Source: Pagrus major (lineage: Eukaryota; Chordata; Actinopteri; Spariformes; Sparidae). Taken from it: 64,000 bases of DNA. Below are positions 43,392 through 54,074 of this stretch, in pieces; positions within the stretch are counted from its first letter, which is position 1, and each line of letters opens with the position of its first letter. Under the pieces are notes generated by a model. That model was not told where the DNA came from, searched no databases, and was given only the letters and a program-made list of their open reading frames with translations. The translations under genes and the position numbers were made by a program. The stretch is from NCBI RefSeq assembly GCF_040436345.1, contig NC_133235.1:15294160-15358159 (forward strand), in the 5' to 3' direction.

Positions 43392-43949
43392 GTAAAAAAC
43401 GATTTCATTTTGGGGTTAACATCTGAGCTGATTTGTTTCATCGTTTGATTTGAAGTCGAAGTCCGCTGTTTGCCTCGCCAGCAACTAGAATTCTAGTTCG
43501 TTTATCTTATTCCTTTAGCCACTACGCTAATATTAGCTCAATTAGCCTTTTAGCTAGTTACCTAACGGCACCTAACTAGTTAGCAGATAGCTACGTTAGA
43601 CGTAGCTAAATGTCATTTTGGAATTTGGTTCCAGATACTTTTCTTTATCAATCTACTTAATGTATGTTGGTCTACCGTCAGGATGGCTTCAGTATAACTG
43701 TCATTTGATCTGTTAGCTGTATGCTAGCTTAGTGCTAATGTGTGGAAATGAGGATTAATATAGCTCTGATTGCCCAACGTGTACGGTCTATTACGTTTCA
43801 ACATGAAATCACGTGCTCCATCAAACTACATGATGGTTTCTTACCCGTGAAACCTGTAATCTCTGTTTGTCATTTGCTTTTATATGTTAAGCATGATAAT
43901 ATCATCATGCTAATAATGGTTTTATTTTTTCTTCCACAAACAGAACACT

Positions 43950-46900
43950 ATGAATCAAGAGAAGCTCGCCAAACTTCAGGCACAGGTCCGGATAGGAGGA
44001 AAGGTACAGTCTGCTACTGTTTTTTGAACATACCAATAAATATCTTGTCACACTATTAGTGCAGTAATCTTTACAAATGTTATATGTCCAGTGTTGAAAT
44101 GTGTCCCGTTGCTTGTTCAGTTGTTGCTCACTTTAAGGAGTGTGATGGCATTCAGCATCTGTCAGCACTGTCCTCCTGACCTCAGCATTCCCTTTATGGG
44201 GGACATTCATCTGTGGCCTCTGTGGCTTTGTGCAAGTGTATTGTGTGGTCTTCAGCCACACACTAGGTGGCGTTATTTGTTATTTTTGCTCTGACCGAGG
44301 CCTTTTGCCCTTTTCCAGACTGCACCACATTGACATTCTCAAATTCAATTACATTTACTCAATTTGAATTTGAACACACTGTTGGTAACTCGCAGCCACA
44401 AAGAGAGTTACTTCTCACCCATGAATTTCTGAGCTTTGGCATTTATCAGTTACAATTTATGGTGTATAAGATCTTTCTAAATATTCTGAATAATTTTAGT
44501 CACAGCCAAAGTTATGGACCGTTACTTTATACAAAAGAAGGAAGACCTTAATGTCTTATACTTCTACACCTCCAAATCCTGTGTTCAAACTAGTGGAAAT
44601 TAAGTGGTAAAAGTCCCCTTTTCATACTGAGAATCTTGTATTTTATCATGTTGCCATGACGACAACTGTTTTCTAAGTTTATGTACTTAAAATAAGCGGT
44701 GACTTAAGTGTCATGTGGACTTTTAGGTAATCACTTCCCTTTCTTGATTACTGCATTTTGCTTACTAGTGCATCAGGAGCACCTACTGTTTCATGTAGTG
44801 CTTCATTCACTGTTGTTCATTGGAGGCATTCAGGTTGATGCAACTTACTTTGACAGCATAAGAAAGTGAACAAATGTATGGCATTCATACGGTTTAGTAT
44901 CAACACTGTTTTGGGTAAAAATAAATAAATAAAATGCTTTAGTAAAAATTACTAGCACTTTAAATACTTTAAAACCTAAGTAAAAAGCTACTCTTTTCTT
45001 AACTATTTCTTGTCTTGGGTTTGAAAATGCTTCAATGTTCACAGCTAGAAATGAGTAAATGTTGTGTCCAAGATAGAATGGAAAAACTGTACCATTTTTA
45101 AAAAAAAAAAATAATGTGACCCAGTGGTATTACACTGTGTTTGACATTTTGCCCAATTCAGCTATCTACTCCTCTTTTGACATCCACACCTGTTCTTTCT
45201 TCCCTCAGGGAACAGCCCGCAGGAAGAAAAAGGTTGTTCACAAGACAGCGACAGCTGATGACAAAAAACTCCAGGGCTCACTGAAGAAACTGGCAGTGAA
45301 CAACATCGCAGGGATAGAAGAGGTGAGCTATCAAAGGAAAACTAATGGCATTGTTTGGTTGTACTTGTACTGCTTTGACTTATTTTGTTGCGAGTCCTGA
45401 TGAGAAGAGATAAAAGACTGGGAGAGCCTAATGACAGCGTTCTCACGTCATCTGGTTTATTTTTAGAGAGCTTTTATCCAAAAAGCTCCCACAAAGTTTT
45501 TCAGTTAAATCAAAGCACAAAAGACAAAGATACTAACCTGATGCACAGAATTAAATTCATGTTGTGGCTCAGTTTACTTTTTGTATCTTACAGTGAATTA
45601 TTGAAATTGTTACTCTAATTTCAATAATTTCTGTTAATGGTTTATTTTTGGGTAGTTTTTTTTTTTATCCAAACCAAGGCTCTAAAGACAGTGTGTCCTA
45701 TGCTATATACCCTTTAATATGCCACAAAAAAATTAATTAGGTGTTCAAACATAAATACTGTCAGGTATTATTGGCTTTAATTCTGATTGTGTGGTTATCG
45801 TTTGTACTTTTCAGGTGAATATGATAAAAGATGATGGGACAGTGATCCACTTCAACAATCCCAAAGTGCAGGCTTCTCTCTCTGCCAACACCTTCGCCAT
45901 CACGGGCCACGCTGAGACCAAACAGCTGACAGAGATGCTGCCAGGCATCCTGAGCCAGCTGGGAGCCGACAGCCTCACCAGCCTGCGCAAGCTGGCCGAG
46001 CAGTTCCCACGGCAATGTGAGTACACTTACAACAACACATGTGCATAAATACTCACTGTCACATTGTCAGGATCCTCTGTGGTCGTGTAATATTAGTGAT
46101 ATTCATAGTATTATGTGGGCTTTCAGAAAAGTCAGTAGATTTTATGAATGCTTTCAACCACAGGACCAGAGTTCAGGGCTCCATGTGGGCAAACAATACA
46201 CCCTACTGACATATAAATGAACTGGACATCAAAAGAAGGGAGTCATGGATCAACTTGCTTCAAACAGAAACACAGTTGAATATGCTGCCTTCAACATATC
46301 AGTGAACTTCTGCAGATTTGTGTGACAGCTTTGCGCAGCAGCATTTTGTTTGATTAGAATCACTGGAGAACCAGCGGAGATTACGTCTGTAAATATGACT
46401 CAGAGAAACTGGTTCAGCAGCAACGAAAACTGTAGAGAACCAAAAGATGGTGATAGAGTAAAAACTCCAACAGAAAAATATATATAATAGCAACATATGA
46501 AGCCTGTAAATTAAAGGGGTGAAGTATTTGTTTGCATTATGATGATCACCAACTGAATTTGCAATCCTTTTTATTTACCGCTGCATCGTTGGCAAAAAAT
46601 ATGAAATCTAGCGGTGAAGCCGGACTGTGAGATATGAACCAGTAAAAGCATCCTCTCAGATATCCAGCACAATTTTTGAGCTTCTAGATGACTGACTTTG
46701 AAGCAGTTGACCTTGGTATTTGCATGTAGATGGAAATGAAGTCATTAAAGAATACACAGGAAACAGGAAAAGCTTTTCCACCTGGCAAAACAACTAATCT
46801 TGTGATATGGCTGTAAAGTGAAGACTGATGAGCAACTACCAAAGATAATAAAATGCCATTTTTATGATAGGCTTTTTGTGGAAAAAGACTGGGACCTTTT

Positions 46901-47503
46901 GTTAACTTAAGTCTGCAGTTATTATCACAAAGTTTTCTTTTGCCAATTTTCAGCTCGACTTCTAATTCACTCCTGATTCTCTTTATATATTTTGCAGCCA
47001 TGGACATGAAAGCAGTCAAGGAGGAGATTGCAGAAGAAGAGGACGACGATGTACCAGGTAGACAATCATTGCTTTCATTTATAACGATAATTTAAAGTGT
47101 TCCTCCTCGTGCTTTTTGGAGCTTATAATAAAACAATGCTAATTCTTCTGTAAAAGGTCATCTTTATAGATTGAATAAAGAATTTATTTCCAAAATATAT
47201 GAAACACTACATCTGTTTGGGGTGGTTTCTATTTTGTCAGCCAAGCCAATAAGGAGTTTCCTCTGCATCTTTGTTTTCAAAAGGTTTATATCAACTCTCT
47301 GGCTCCAGAATGTTAGATATAAAGATGTTTTTTGAAAACAAAGAATTAAATCACTCGCTAATTGTTTCACAAATTGTCAGTGTCACTTTCATCAAACACT
47401 GTGGCTCTGCTCTCAGAACAACATCTTGATGTACTTTGTTGTTTTCTCTCTTACAGATCTTGTGGAGAACTTTGATGAAGCCTCAAAGAATGAAGCAAAC
47501 TGA
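43950..47503 (+). CDS. btf3l4: Basic transcription factor 3-like 4 (beta-NAC-like)
   Basis: Five coding exons, 43950-44003, 45209-45322, 45815-46016, 46998-47057 and 47457-47503, join in phase to 158 residues, the mammalian length. The basic N-terminus with RRKKK near residues 22-26 is the ribosome-contact motif of beta-NAC proteins. The NAC domain follows (about residues 33-98), and an acidic tail ends [15 protein letters not shown]. As BTF3 paralogs, these proteins are expected to pair with NAC-alpha at the ribosome exit tunnel. Only the stretch coded by the small exon at 46998 (residues about 120-140) differs clearly from mammals. txndc12 upstream and zfyve9 downstream match the human order. 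Confidence 0.97.
44004..45208. other. btf3l4: btf3l4 intron
   Basis: 1.2 kb intron with a poly-A run near 45101-45111 and no bounded repeat. The ORFs here are not supported as exons because the flanking exons join in phase 0. Confidence 0.55.
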
Positions 47504-47829
47504 CGAATCCTGTTTTTTCCTCCGTCAACCGTTTTATTTTTTTGTTACCTCCTTACGGACTCACAAAGGGCATTTCCTCTTGTGGGGAAACGGTTGTTAA
47601 AGGTGCAATGCATCATCTCCGGAGACGTGAACCACTTCGGGTTAGCCTGCCACAACAACACAACAACACGCAGATACAGAGGGTTTTGATTTCAGTAGGC
47701 TGTGGACACGCCGAGAAACGAGGACTCAACTAAGCTTTCTACATGGTTAAACATGGCTAGTATTTAAGAGATTGTATATTAAAGTGAATGAAGTATTCAC
47801 TTTACAGTATAGTGGTGATTTATGAATTT

Positions 47830-47835
47830 AATAAA
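47830..47835 (+). terminator. btf3l4: Poly(A) signal of btf3l4
   Basis: AATAAA lies 327 nt after the stop, followed within 30 nt by T-rich sequence, as expected for a cleavage site. Confidence 0.7.
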
Positions 47836-48211
47836 ACATTTTTGGGCTATTAATGTTTGTCCTTTTTGTCTACTTGATTCCTCATATTTGTTTGTTGTTT
47901 TGGCCACTAGAAGAGTTCATGTCCACAGCTAACGGGGAAACAGCAGTATTGTATTTCCTTTTTATATGTAAAGTTTGTAACTGATGCACGTTTTATAAAT
48001 AGAACAAAAAGCTTATGAGAAGCCCAACAGAGCGCCTCTTCCTCTACACTTCCTTGAATTCATAGATATCTGAGCTGGTGTGTAACAGAAGTCTGGAGGG
48101 TAAATAAAGATACATTTTCACTGCAAACAACCACATTTACATTTTAAAACTACACTGAATTTAGTTAAAACGACAACTGTTTACATCTATCAGTTGGATA
48201 ACTTTGCTTAA

Positions 48212-48384
48212 AGGGGCTTTATGTAACAATTTGCAGCAATTTACATGCATAAATCACTTTTTTATTGCCTCTTCTCAGTGGGCTAGGGTAGCTAACCAAA
48301 CGGTAACAGTAGCTAATGTTAGTTTATAAGAGTCCACAAAAGACCAGCCTCCAGCACAACAAAGAAGTTTCATGGAGCCCCTTT
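48212..48384. mobile_element. TTAA-flanked MITE 1 (AGGGGCT ends)
   Basis: It starts AGGGGCTTTATGTAAC and ends TTTCATGGAGCCCCTTT, an inverted pair around AAAGGGGCT. TTAA lies on the left (48208-48211) and right (48385-48388). Confidence 0.78.
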
Positions 48385-48388
48385 TTAA

Positions 48389-48702
48389 AGGATAAGTTCA
48401 CTCAAAAATGAAAATTCAGTCATCTACTCACCCTCCCACCCGTCAAAAACAACAGAAAACATGAAATGGCTCGATGCAGCTCATCTGGCGTGATCCAAGT
48501 CTCCTGAAGCGCTGAGATCCCAAATTGATTTTAAAAGATGTTGTAAAACAAGTCCCAAGCTGCTTTAGTCGTTCAGGAGAAGGCTGCAGTGCTGTTTTGC
48601 TGTGAAGCTCCAGAAATGTTTGTGGACTGCAAAACTTAACTTTCCATCAGCTTGAGGGTGAGGAGATAATGACTGAATTTCCCTTTTTGGTTGAACTGTT
48701 CC
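48389..48702. mobile_element. TTAA-flanked MITE 2 (GGATAAGTTCA ends)
   Basis: It starts AGGATAAGTTCACTCAAAAA; the reverse complement of its right end reads GGAACAGTTCAACCAAAAA. TTAA lies on both sides (48385-48388, shared with MITE 1, and 48703-48706). The ends resemble the abundant fish AAAGGRAYAGTTCACCC repeats. Confidence 0.82.
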
Positions 48703-49231
48703 TTAAGTAAAGGTTGTGAGAGCAGTCGATATTACATGTAAGTACATTGTCTAATGTTGCATTAAAATACAGCACCTGAGTAAATACTTCCACTGTAAAT
48801 AAATTGTAATTTATTAACTACAAAACTACAAAATGTGCTGTTTTAACCTTACAAAGGTGAGGGAGTGCTGTCTATTGTATTTTATCTTGATTTAATAATT
48901 AGTTTGTGTCTGTTGGTCACAGTAATTGTGTTATTTCATTACATCACCTTGGGTTCAGGTAAGGTCAAGGGTCTTTGTGGATTATTTATATAGCACTTAT
49001 GAATCAGTCTTGAAATAAAGGTTGGTATCGGCTTGATTTTCATCAGTAACAATTTGGTGTGTAAATTAGGAGGGGTTAGCAGTTTGGGTGGGTTGTACAC
49101 ATCACTGTCACATCCCGTTTCATTGATCACCTCTGACGCTCCTCTGCTGCATAGTGCTGATCAATGGGCCGCAGCTGTCAGTCTGAGCAGCGGAGAGGGA
49201 GCTCTGACAAGGTTACCCGGGATGAGTGTGC

Positions 49232-49328
49232 CATTTTGGCTCAAGGGTGTCGTGCCGTGAGCGGGACGGAGCTGTGGACCCGCCCCGGGGCTCAACACAC
49301 CACATTCAGCCCGGTTTGAGCCAAAATG
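49232..49328. repeat. 13-bp perfect inverted repeat with 71-nt spacer
   Basis: CATTTTGGCTCAA at 49232-49244 is mirrored as TTGAGCCAAAATG at 49316-49328. The spacer is GC-rich (GGACCCGCCCCGGGG). Function unknown. Confidence 0.7.
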
Positions 49329-49331
49329 TCC

Positions 49332-49362
<31 letters not shown>

Positions 49363-50149
49363 GGCTGGACCACAGTGCAGAGCGGGATGAGCTGAACCGT
49401 TCACAGCTGCGGCAAGACACACGGTGACAGCTGCACCAAACCGGAAACTGTGGGGTGTCGCTTTGAAAATAAAAGCTCATGAATAACTCTAGAGAATCTA
49501 AGAATAAAGTAAAGTCATAAAATACATAAAATACACAGTGGTAAGTATTATAAGTATAAACATTTAAAAAATATCCATAGTTCCAGAAACAAAAAGGCAG
49601 CTGTGAGGCTCATAAGCTGCATGTATATCAAGTTGGATATATTTATACAACTATATAATTGTATAACACATTTGGATGTAAAATCTTTAGTTACTTACCA
49701 TGTATTTTTCGTTTATTTTTATTTTTCTAGCTATATGAAACATTGTCTTGTTGATTGGCTGTTTTATATCTTGACCCCATTGTAAATGACAATACGTCAT
49801 CAATGTTTTTTCGCGGTTAAATAAATAATAATAAATAAATAATAAATGAATAAAAACTGTCAATAATGAGTGTTAGCGGAGTGTAATGCTAGACCAGTGG
49901 ACCGCTTTTCAAAACTTGGTGCCTACATTACCCACAATGCAACTTAGCCACTGAGTGACATCACTAACAATTTATTCTTTATTCTACGTTTTTCACATAT
50001 GGAGGAGCACTTATAAGCACACTTTAATGTGTAAAATTGGTGGAGCTGCCCTTTAAATGCAGTGGGGCCAGGTACAAGTTTCAAAGTAGGACTTTTATTT
50101 TGAAATATACCACCGGAAGTAAGGGATTTCCATCGTGGTTGTCTTGACG

Positions 50150-50378
50150 TTGCTCCTTATTTTTCCCGATATTAAACCTTGGGGGAGGGATCCTTGAGCG
50201 CTGTCGCACAACTACGGTAGACTACAGGCTGTACTTTCCGACTTGCGCTGTGTGAGTTGAGCAGGCGGCGGAGGGTCCACACGAGGATACTCTAAAATAG
50301 CTTCCAAAGGCGATTAGGTATGACGGATACTAACGGAGGGGCTCCGCGGGACTCTACGTAAAGATGAGGATTCCTCCG
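50150..50378 (+). other. zfyve9: zfyve9 first non-coding exon and promoter area (approximate start)
   Basis: A GC-rich patch ends in a strong donor, CTCCG|GTGAGT, at 50378. It contains a complete 13-codon upstream ORF (50320-50361) and a second ATG at 50364 that is open to the splice site. The exon's left limit and its link to the coding exon 11.6 kb away are inferred from position and splice-site quality. Confidence 0.5.
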
Positions 50379-52499
50379 GTGAGTGACTGAATTTGTTTTC
50401 ATGACATTTCACAGCTCTGTTGCTGCTCTAATGTTACAACCCGCCATTGCAACGGCAAGTGTTAACTAAGCCGAAGTCGGTGTGGATGGGTGCTGTGGTA
50501 TTCAGTGTTTGTGTTTAGCTAACAACGCGGTGAGGAGGACCGTAAAGGTGGTGGTACGGTAACACTGTTTTTTTTTAAAAATTTTTACGTCAATTAACGT
50601 TACACAACACGTTAACGTTCTCCTGTGCACTACGAGCCGTAGCTTAACATTCATTAAAAGCGTTAGCAGCGAGGCGGGAAGCGAAATACAGCCAGACACT
50701 GTGACAAATGGACCGAGATAACCTGAGGAGGGGAGCTCTCAGGTCCCTTCATGGACGCTATAACTGGCCGTTAGCCACACAGCCCACCGAGACTGTCCGT
50801 CAGAGCAGCAAGTCGCTGCCGTCACTCGGCGCACGACTACCCGCTGAACCGCTGGAACCAACACTAGCTACTTCACCCCCCTCATACAACATGCTGCTAT
50901 ACAGCGGTATTAATTCATCTCCATTTTTTTAAAAACCTGGACCACGTTGTTCAGTCGACTTGGTGATAAATGTTTTGGAAACTTACTCGTGGCCTTTCGC
51001 GGATTTGGTGTGGACGATAAATTCAGCTAGCAGACCAGCTAATACAACTATACCCAAGTTCCTGTGCAAACAAACCCCAACTGTGTTGATTTTGTAGCTG
51101 TTCTGGATTAACCCACTGCATTTAATAACACAGAGTATTTCTCCATGTGTTTACCCAGTCTACCTGTGAATAATATTTACCATCTGAGGCTGTGTTTGGC
51201 CTGTAGGCAGCAGGCACAGCCACAGTGCCACTTATGGTTGCATAATCCAAGCTAATGGTCATCTATCTGCTCCTGAGAGTTGGTTTGGTGGCATGTCTTT
51301 TGCATTTACCTCATCGTTTTGGTCACGGGGCCTTAGTCAAGCTCTGGAGGTGGATTTATGAAGAGGTGGGCCCATCCCAGTTCCACCTTGAATAGTCATC
51401 ATGACCAGTGAGGAATTTGAATTTGTCCCTGAAGAGAAAGCCAGATCAGATTATTAATATGGTGTGTTTTCTCACATTCACATTACTGTAAGGGTGGTTT
51501 CACACCCATCATTTTCTTGTCTGGTCTTGCTTGGCATCCCCTCATTCTGAATGTGAAACATAGACAGGACATGTGATCAGGGTTTTTACCTGTAGCAGGA
51601 GAACATGATATCCCACTACATCTTCAAGTGGCATTAAAACACAGGGAGGGGGGAGCTGATTGCGTAGATCCAACAGGCGCCCATGCAAAGACAGGCTCTC
51701 ATGTGTGCAGAGACTTCCCTGATGTAGGTTACTGTATGCTTTCACAAAGTATTAGTCTCTCCAGGGTGGCAGCCCAGCAGCCTGTCTCCTTTTGCTGCTT
51801 TTTTTCTGTCTTGTGGTGGTTAAATGTAGATCAAAACATAAGGGAGAAAAAGAAGATCATAATAGCTTTTGACACTTGCTGTGAAGCAGAGCAGCTCTTT
51901 GTAACAGGACGACAGCTACTCTACTTTACCTCTCCTTCTTCAATTCTCAATGGATTTTCCCTCTGAACCTCTCTTGTCAAAGAAATTATCTTTTTTTCAG
52001 AAAGTGCGACCTTTAGGAGGAAACAAACCTGTGGCATGTTTTCTTTTATTTGTTTGCTTTAATGTCTCAAATCTCTCACAGTATTTGGAAATTATGATAC
52101 AAAGAACTTGCTGGAGGAGGTAGGACAACTCCCACTGTACTCCCAGTCAGGGCGTTAATCATTACATAATAATGTGTCTCAGTCATGCGATCATGTTGTT
52201 AGAAAGTGATGTCAGTCCATTCTTAAAGAGAGGAAGTGATCATTTGAGGTTTCCTGTGTTCACCCTGAGTAGACGGCGTCTGGAGCACGGCTCGATCTAA
52301 AAACAGTGTTTATCAGGATGTGAGCTGGGAAATTTGTAGCACCACAAAAAAGGAACAGTACAAAAACTTCTATTTACAAGGAAACGTCTATTTACAAGTT
52401 ATGCAGCCATTATCACTTTCATAAAGAGAAGTTGCAGATAAGGAGGGTTTCCTCTGATCCAAAACCCCCGCTGAGCCATGACGCTGCTGTAAATGTAGA

Positions 52500-52957
52500 G
52501 TTCCAACTAACAGTTATTTTTATTAATGATTTTTTCCCTCTTGATGAATCATTTTGTCAATAACATTTTTGGAAAGTAGTGGAACATTTCTAATTTCCAA
52601 GAGCCCAAAGGTATTCAAGTTGCTTGTTTTTATTTGACCAGCAGTTCAAAATGGAGCTGCAACTAACCCTTATTTTCGTCTGTGTCTATTATTTTCCTGA
52701 ATAATCATCAATCATTTAGTGTATAAACGCTGTAATAAGGGGCGATCTGATGATTTTAGATGTTATCGATAGTGAAGGCGTCCACAATCTATTTTCCAGC
52801 AAACTGTAGATATTTTTTGTATTTAATGTCCTCTTACTTATGTTTTCAAACTTCACATATCTCATTGACTAGCTGATCCATGCTATGTAGTAAATAGTTG
52901 ACAATTCATTTTCTGTTGATTGACCAAACAGTAAATTGACTATTTGTTGCAGCTATA
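52500..52957. repeat. hAT-like repeat interrupted by a second copy
   Basis: 52500-52651 resembles the 38298 unit (AACTAACAGTTATT, GAGCCCAAAG, TTGCTTGTTTT). At 52652 a second element begins TGGAGCTGCAACTAA and runs to GTTGCAGCTATA at 52957. No clean target duplication is seen. Confidence 0.55.
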
Positions 52958-53356
52958 ATCCTATAATTTAACTAAAATATATTCAATTTACTATCTGTCA
53001 CATTTGAAAAACAATAACTAATGGTTGATAGACGCAAATCAAAAAGTTGTTTCAACACTATTTATACATATTATTGTTAAAGCTGTTTTACTGTTAGTAG
53101 TAAATCTTAGTTACACACTAAGTAACTGTTGCTACCGCCTTCTTTCATAACCTTGTTTTCATGAAGTATCTCTGTATAAAAGGGAACGCAAAATGATAAA
53201 GTCTATGTCAACGATATGTCAAACACATTCTGAGCATGCATGGTGAGTGAGTTTATTCTATTCGAATAAAAATGATTGTAAAAGATCGTAAAGTTGTGAT
53301 TAGACTTGGTTGTGCTCAGGAAGAATTTACTTTGGTGCCAAACAAACTTGTAGTCT

Positions 53357-53393
53357 GCCGTTGTTGTCGTTGTTGTTGTTGTTGTTGTTGTTT
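53357..53393. repeat. (GTT)n microsatellite
   Basis: About twelve GTT units with one GTC interruption, in the inferred first intron of zfyve9. Confidence 0.9.
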
Positions 53394-53881
53394 CAGGTGC
53401 ATGCTCACACACAAAACAACAATGGGCATGTGCAAATTGTAGTTGTGATGTCATTGTTTCAAAACTTGTCCACACAGAAAATGGAGTTCTGAAAATATCT
53501 GCAACTTAGAAGGCGTTTTAGATAATCTCAGTTTTAGTGACATAAACGCTGTTTGCGTGTGGATGATGGTTTTGCAAAATATCTGCATACTTGTAGACAA
53601 GATTGAAGCATCATTTCAAGTGCTGATTGAAGGATACCAAGATGTTGTAAACAGAGGAGTACAGTGACGTCTACCCAAACACCCTCCACGATAGAATAAG
53701 TAGTAGCAGTAGGCCTTCAGGAGGTTATGCGTCAGGACTGCGTCACACCATTCATTTAATGCACAGCTTGACGTGATTAATCCCGTTGAAAGCCTCCTCC
53801 TCATCACTCATTGTAACATATGCAATGAATAAGCTTAAAACACATTGCCCATGATACATGTTGCCAATACACTCCTCAGAA

Positions 53882-54074
53882 TTAGTTAGGGATATTGGGA
53901 TATTTTAGTGTTTCACTTGATTGTTTATTCTGTGACATATCTGAATTTGTATTTTGTGAATATTATTGGTCCCCAAAAATAATGTGACACATTTCATTTG
54001 ACTTTATTGCATATCCATGCACATGAATATATGCACCCATATCCCAGTATCCCTAACTAACTTTTGAGTAGTGT
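53882..54074 (+). repeat. Dispersed repeat, copy B, with inverted ends
   Basis: 53930-54074 aligns to 41718-41870. The left boundary TTAGTTAGGGATATTGGGAT is mirrored by ATCCCAGTATCCCTAACTAA ending at 54060, so an inverted repeat of about 20 bp brackets the unit. The homology with copy A continues about 14 bp past the right arm. Confidence 0.72.

Larger units (their letters stand above)
47836..50150. other. Intergenic region btf3l4 to zfyve9
   Basis: No gene is seen. It contains the two MITEs at 48212-48702, an imperfect CTG run at about 49332-49366 with an inverted repeat at 49232-49328, and a repeat-like stretch at about 49870-50060 (ACATTACCCACAATGCAACT). Confidence 0.6.

Noticed and set aside
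49161-49373. Poly-Gln ORF on the minus strand
   Set aside because: It comes from the CTG/CAG run; no conserved domain or supporting exon structure.
50708-50932. 74-codon ORF just after the zfyve9 first exon
   Set aside because: It begins inside the inferred intron, shows no recognised family and has no clear splice context. It could be chance in GC-richer DNA near a promoter.
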